From the NCBI GenBank assembly GCA_964304625.1, contig OZ199840.1, positions 10,788,001 through 10,852,000 of the forward strand: a DNA stretch of 64,000 bases. The letters run 5' to 3'. The position numbers and the translations under genes are program-made. Positions 63,910 through 64,000 of the stretch are shown piece by piece. The first letter of the stretch is position 1, and the number at the start of each line of letters is the position of its first letter. This DNA comes from Kudoa neothunni (taxonomy: Eukaryota; Cnidaria). The notes under the pieces were generated by a model. It was given only the letters and a program-made list of their open reading frames with translations, was not told the origin of the DNA and searched no databases.

Positions 63910-64000
63910 ATCTAATATTGAAATAGATCTTTATATATTCTGCTAATTTTATTACACTTTACATTGTTTTTTATTTGTTATTCTTTGCAGCTAATTTTAT

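Overview
The window is AT-rich eukaryotic DNA with very small introns (mostly 38-48 bp, GT...AG), few genes and many dead DNA transposons. I recognise two conserved host genes, ANAPC2 (APC/C subunit 2) and CPSF2 (CPSF100). Their animal-like but strongly reduced and diverged form, the tiny introns and the Tigger, Merlin, hAT, piggyBac, MULE and IS630-type remnants suggest a fast-evolving parasitic animal such as a myxozoan. That organism guess is inference. No bacterial, organellar or retroviral gene was seen, and there are no LTR elements that I could support.

Region 1 (1-34 kb) holds a family of multi-exon genes for type I membrane proteins. Two are complete on the minus strand (6988-9983 and 24033-26665), one is complete on the plus strand (14222-17111) and one plus-strand copy (31224-32964) is cut by a 200-N gap. 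I traced the exons by splice signals and reading frame. The three complete genes are each in frame over nine exons, giving 861, 825 and 757 residues: a signal-peptide exon, five or six exons that each hold a Cys-rich beta-sandwich-like module bounded by phase-1 introns, one or two tiny exons, and a transmembrane exon with a tail of only a few residues. The modules share a CX3C-type cysteine pattern followed by L-x-P-x3-Y. Copies of one 3' flank at 1, 17391 and 33248 show that the locus repeats with a period of about 16-17 kb, each unit carrying a minus-strand and a plus-strand gene.

Region 2 (35-44 kb) is the ordinary host block: a multi-pass membrane protein with a proline-rich head (35175-36263, minus), ANAPC2 (36537-38972, minus) and CPSF2 (39299-44250, plus). 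The last two are divergently transcribed from about 330 bp. Each needs a one-base homopolymer correction to stay in frame, which points to assembly error.

Region 3 (44.5-61 kb) is gene-poor and transposon-rich: a TTAA-flanked piggyBac-type element, IS630-like remnants and a full-length Tigger-type element. Region 4 is a second, unrelated family of type I membrane proteins: a possibly decaying copy at 50710-52884 and an intact ten-exon copy at 61696-63909. Corresponding exons share length and phase.

The two surface-protein families are the most interesting content: secreted to the cell surface, single membrane anchor, minimal cytoplasmic part, arranged as local duplications. A role in adhesion or host interaction is plausible but not shown by the sequence.
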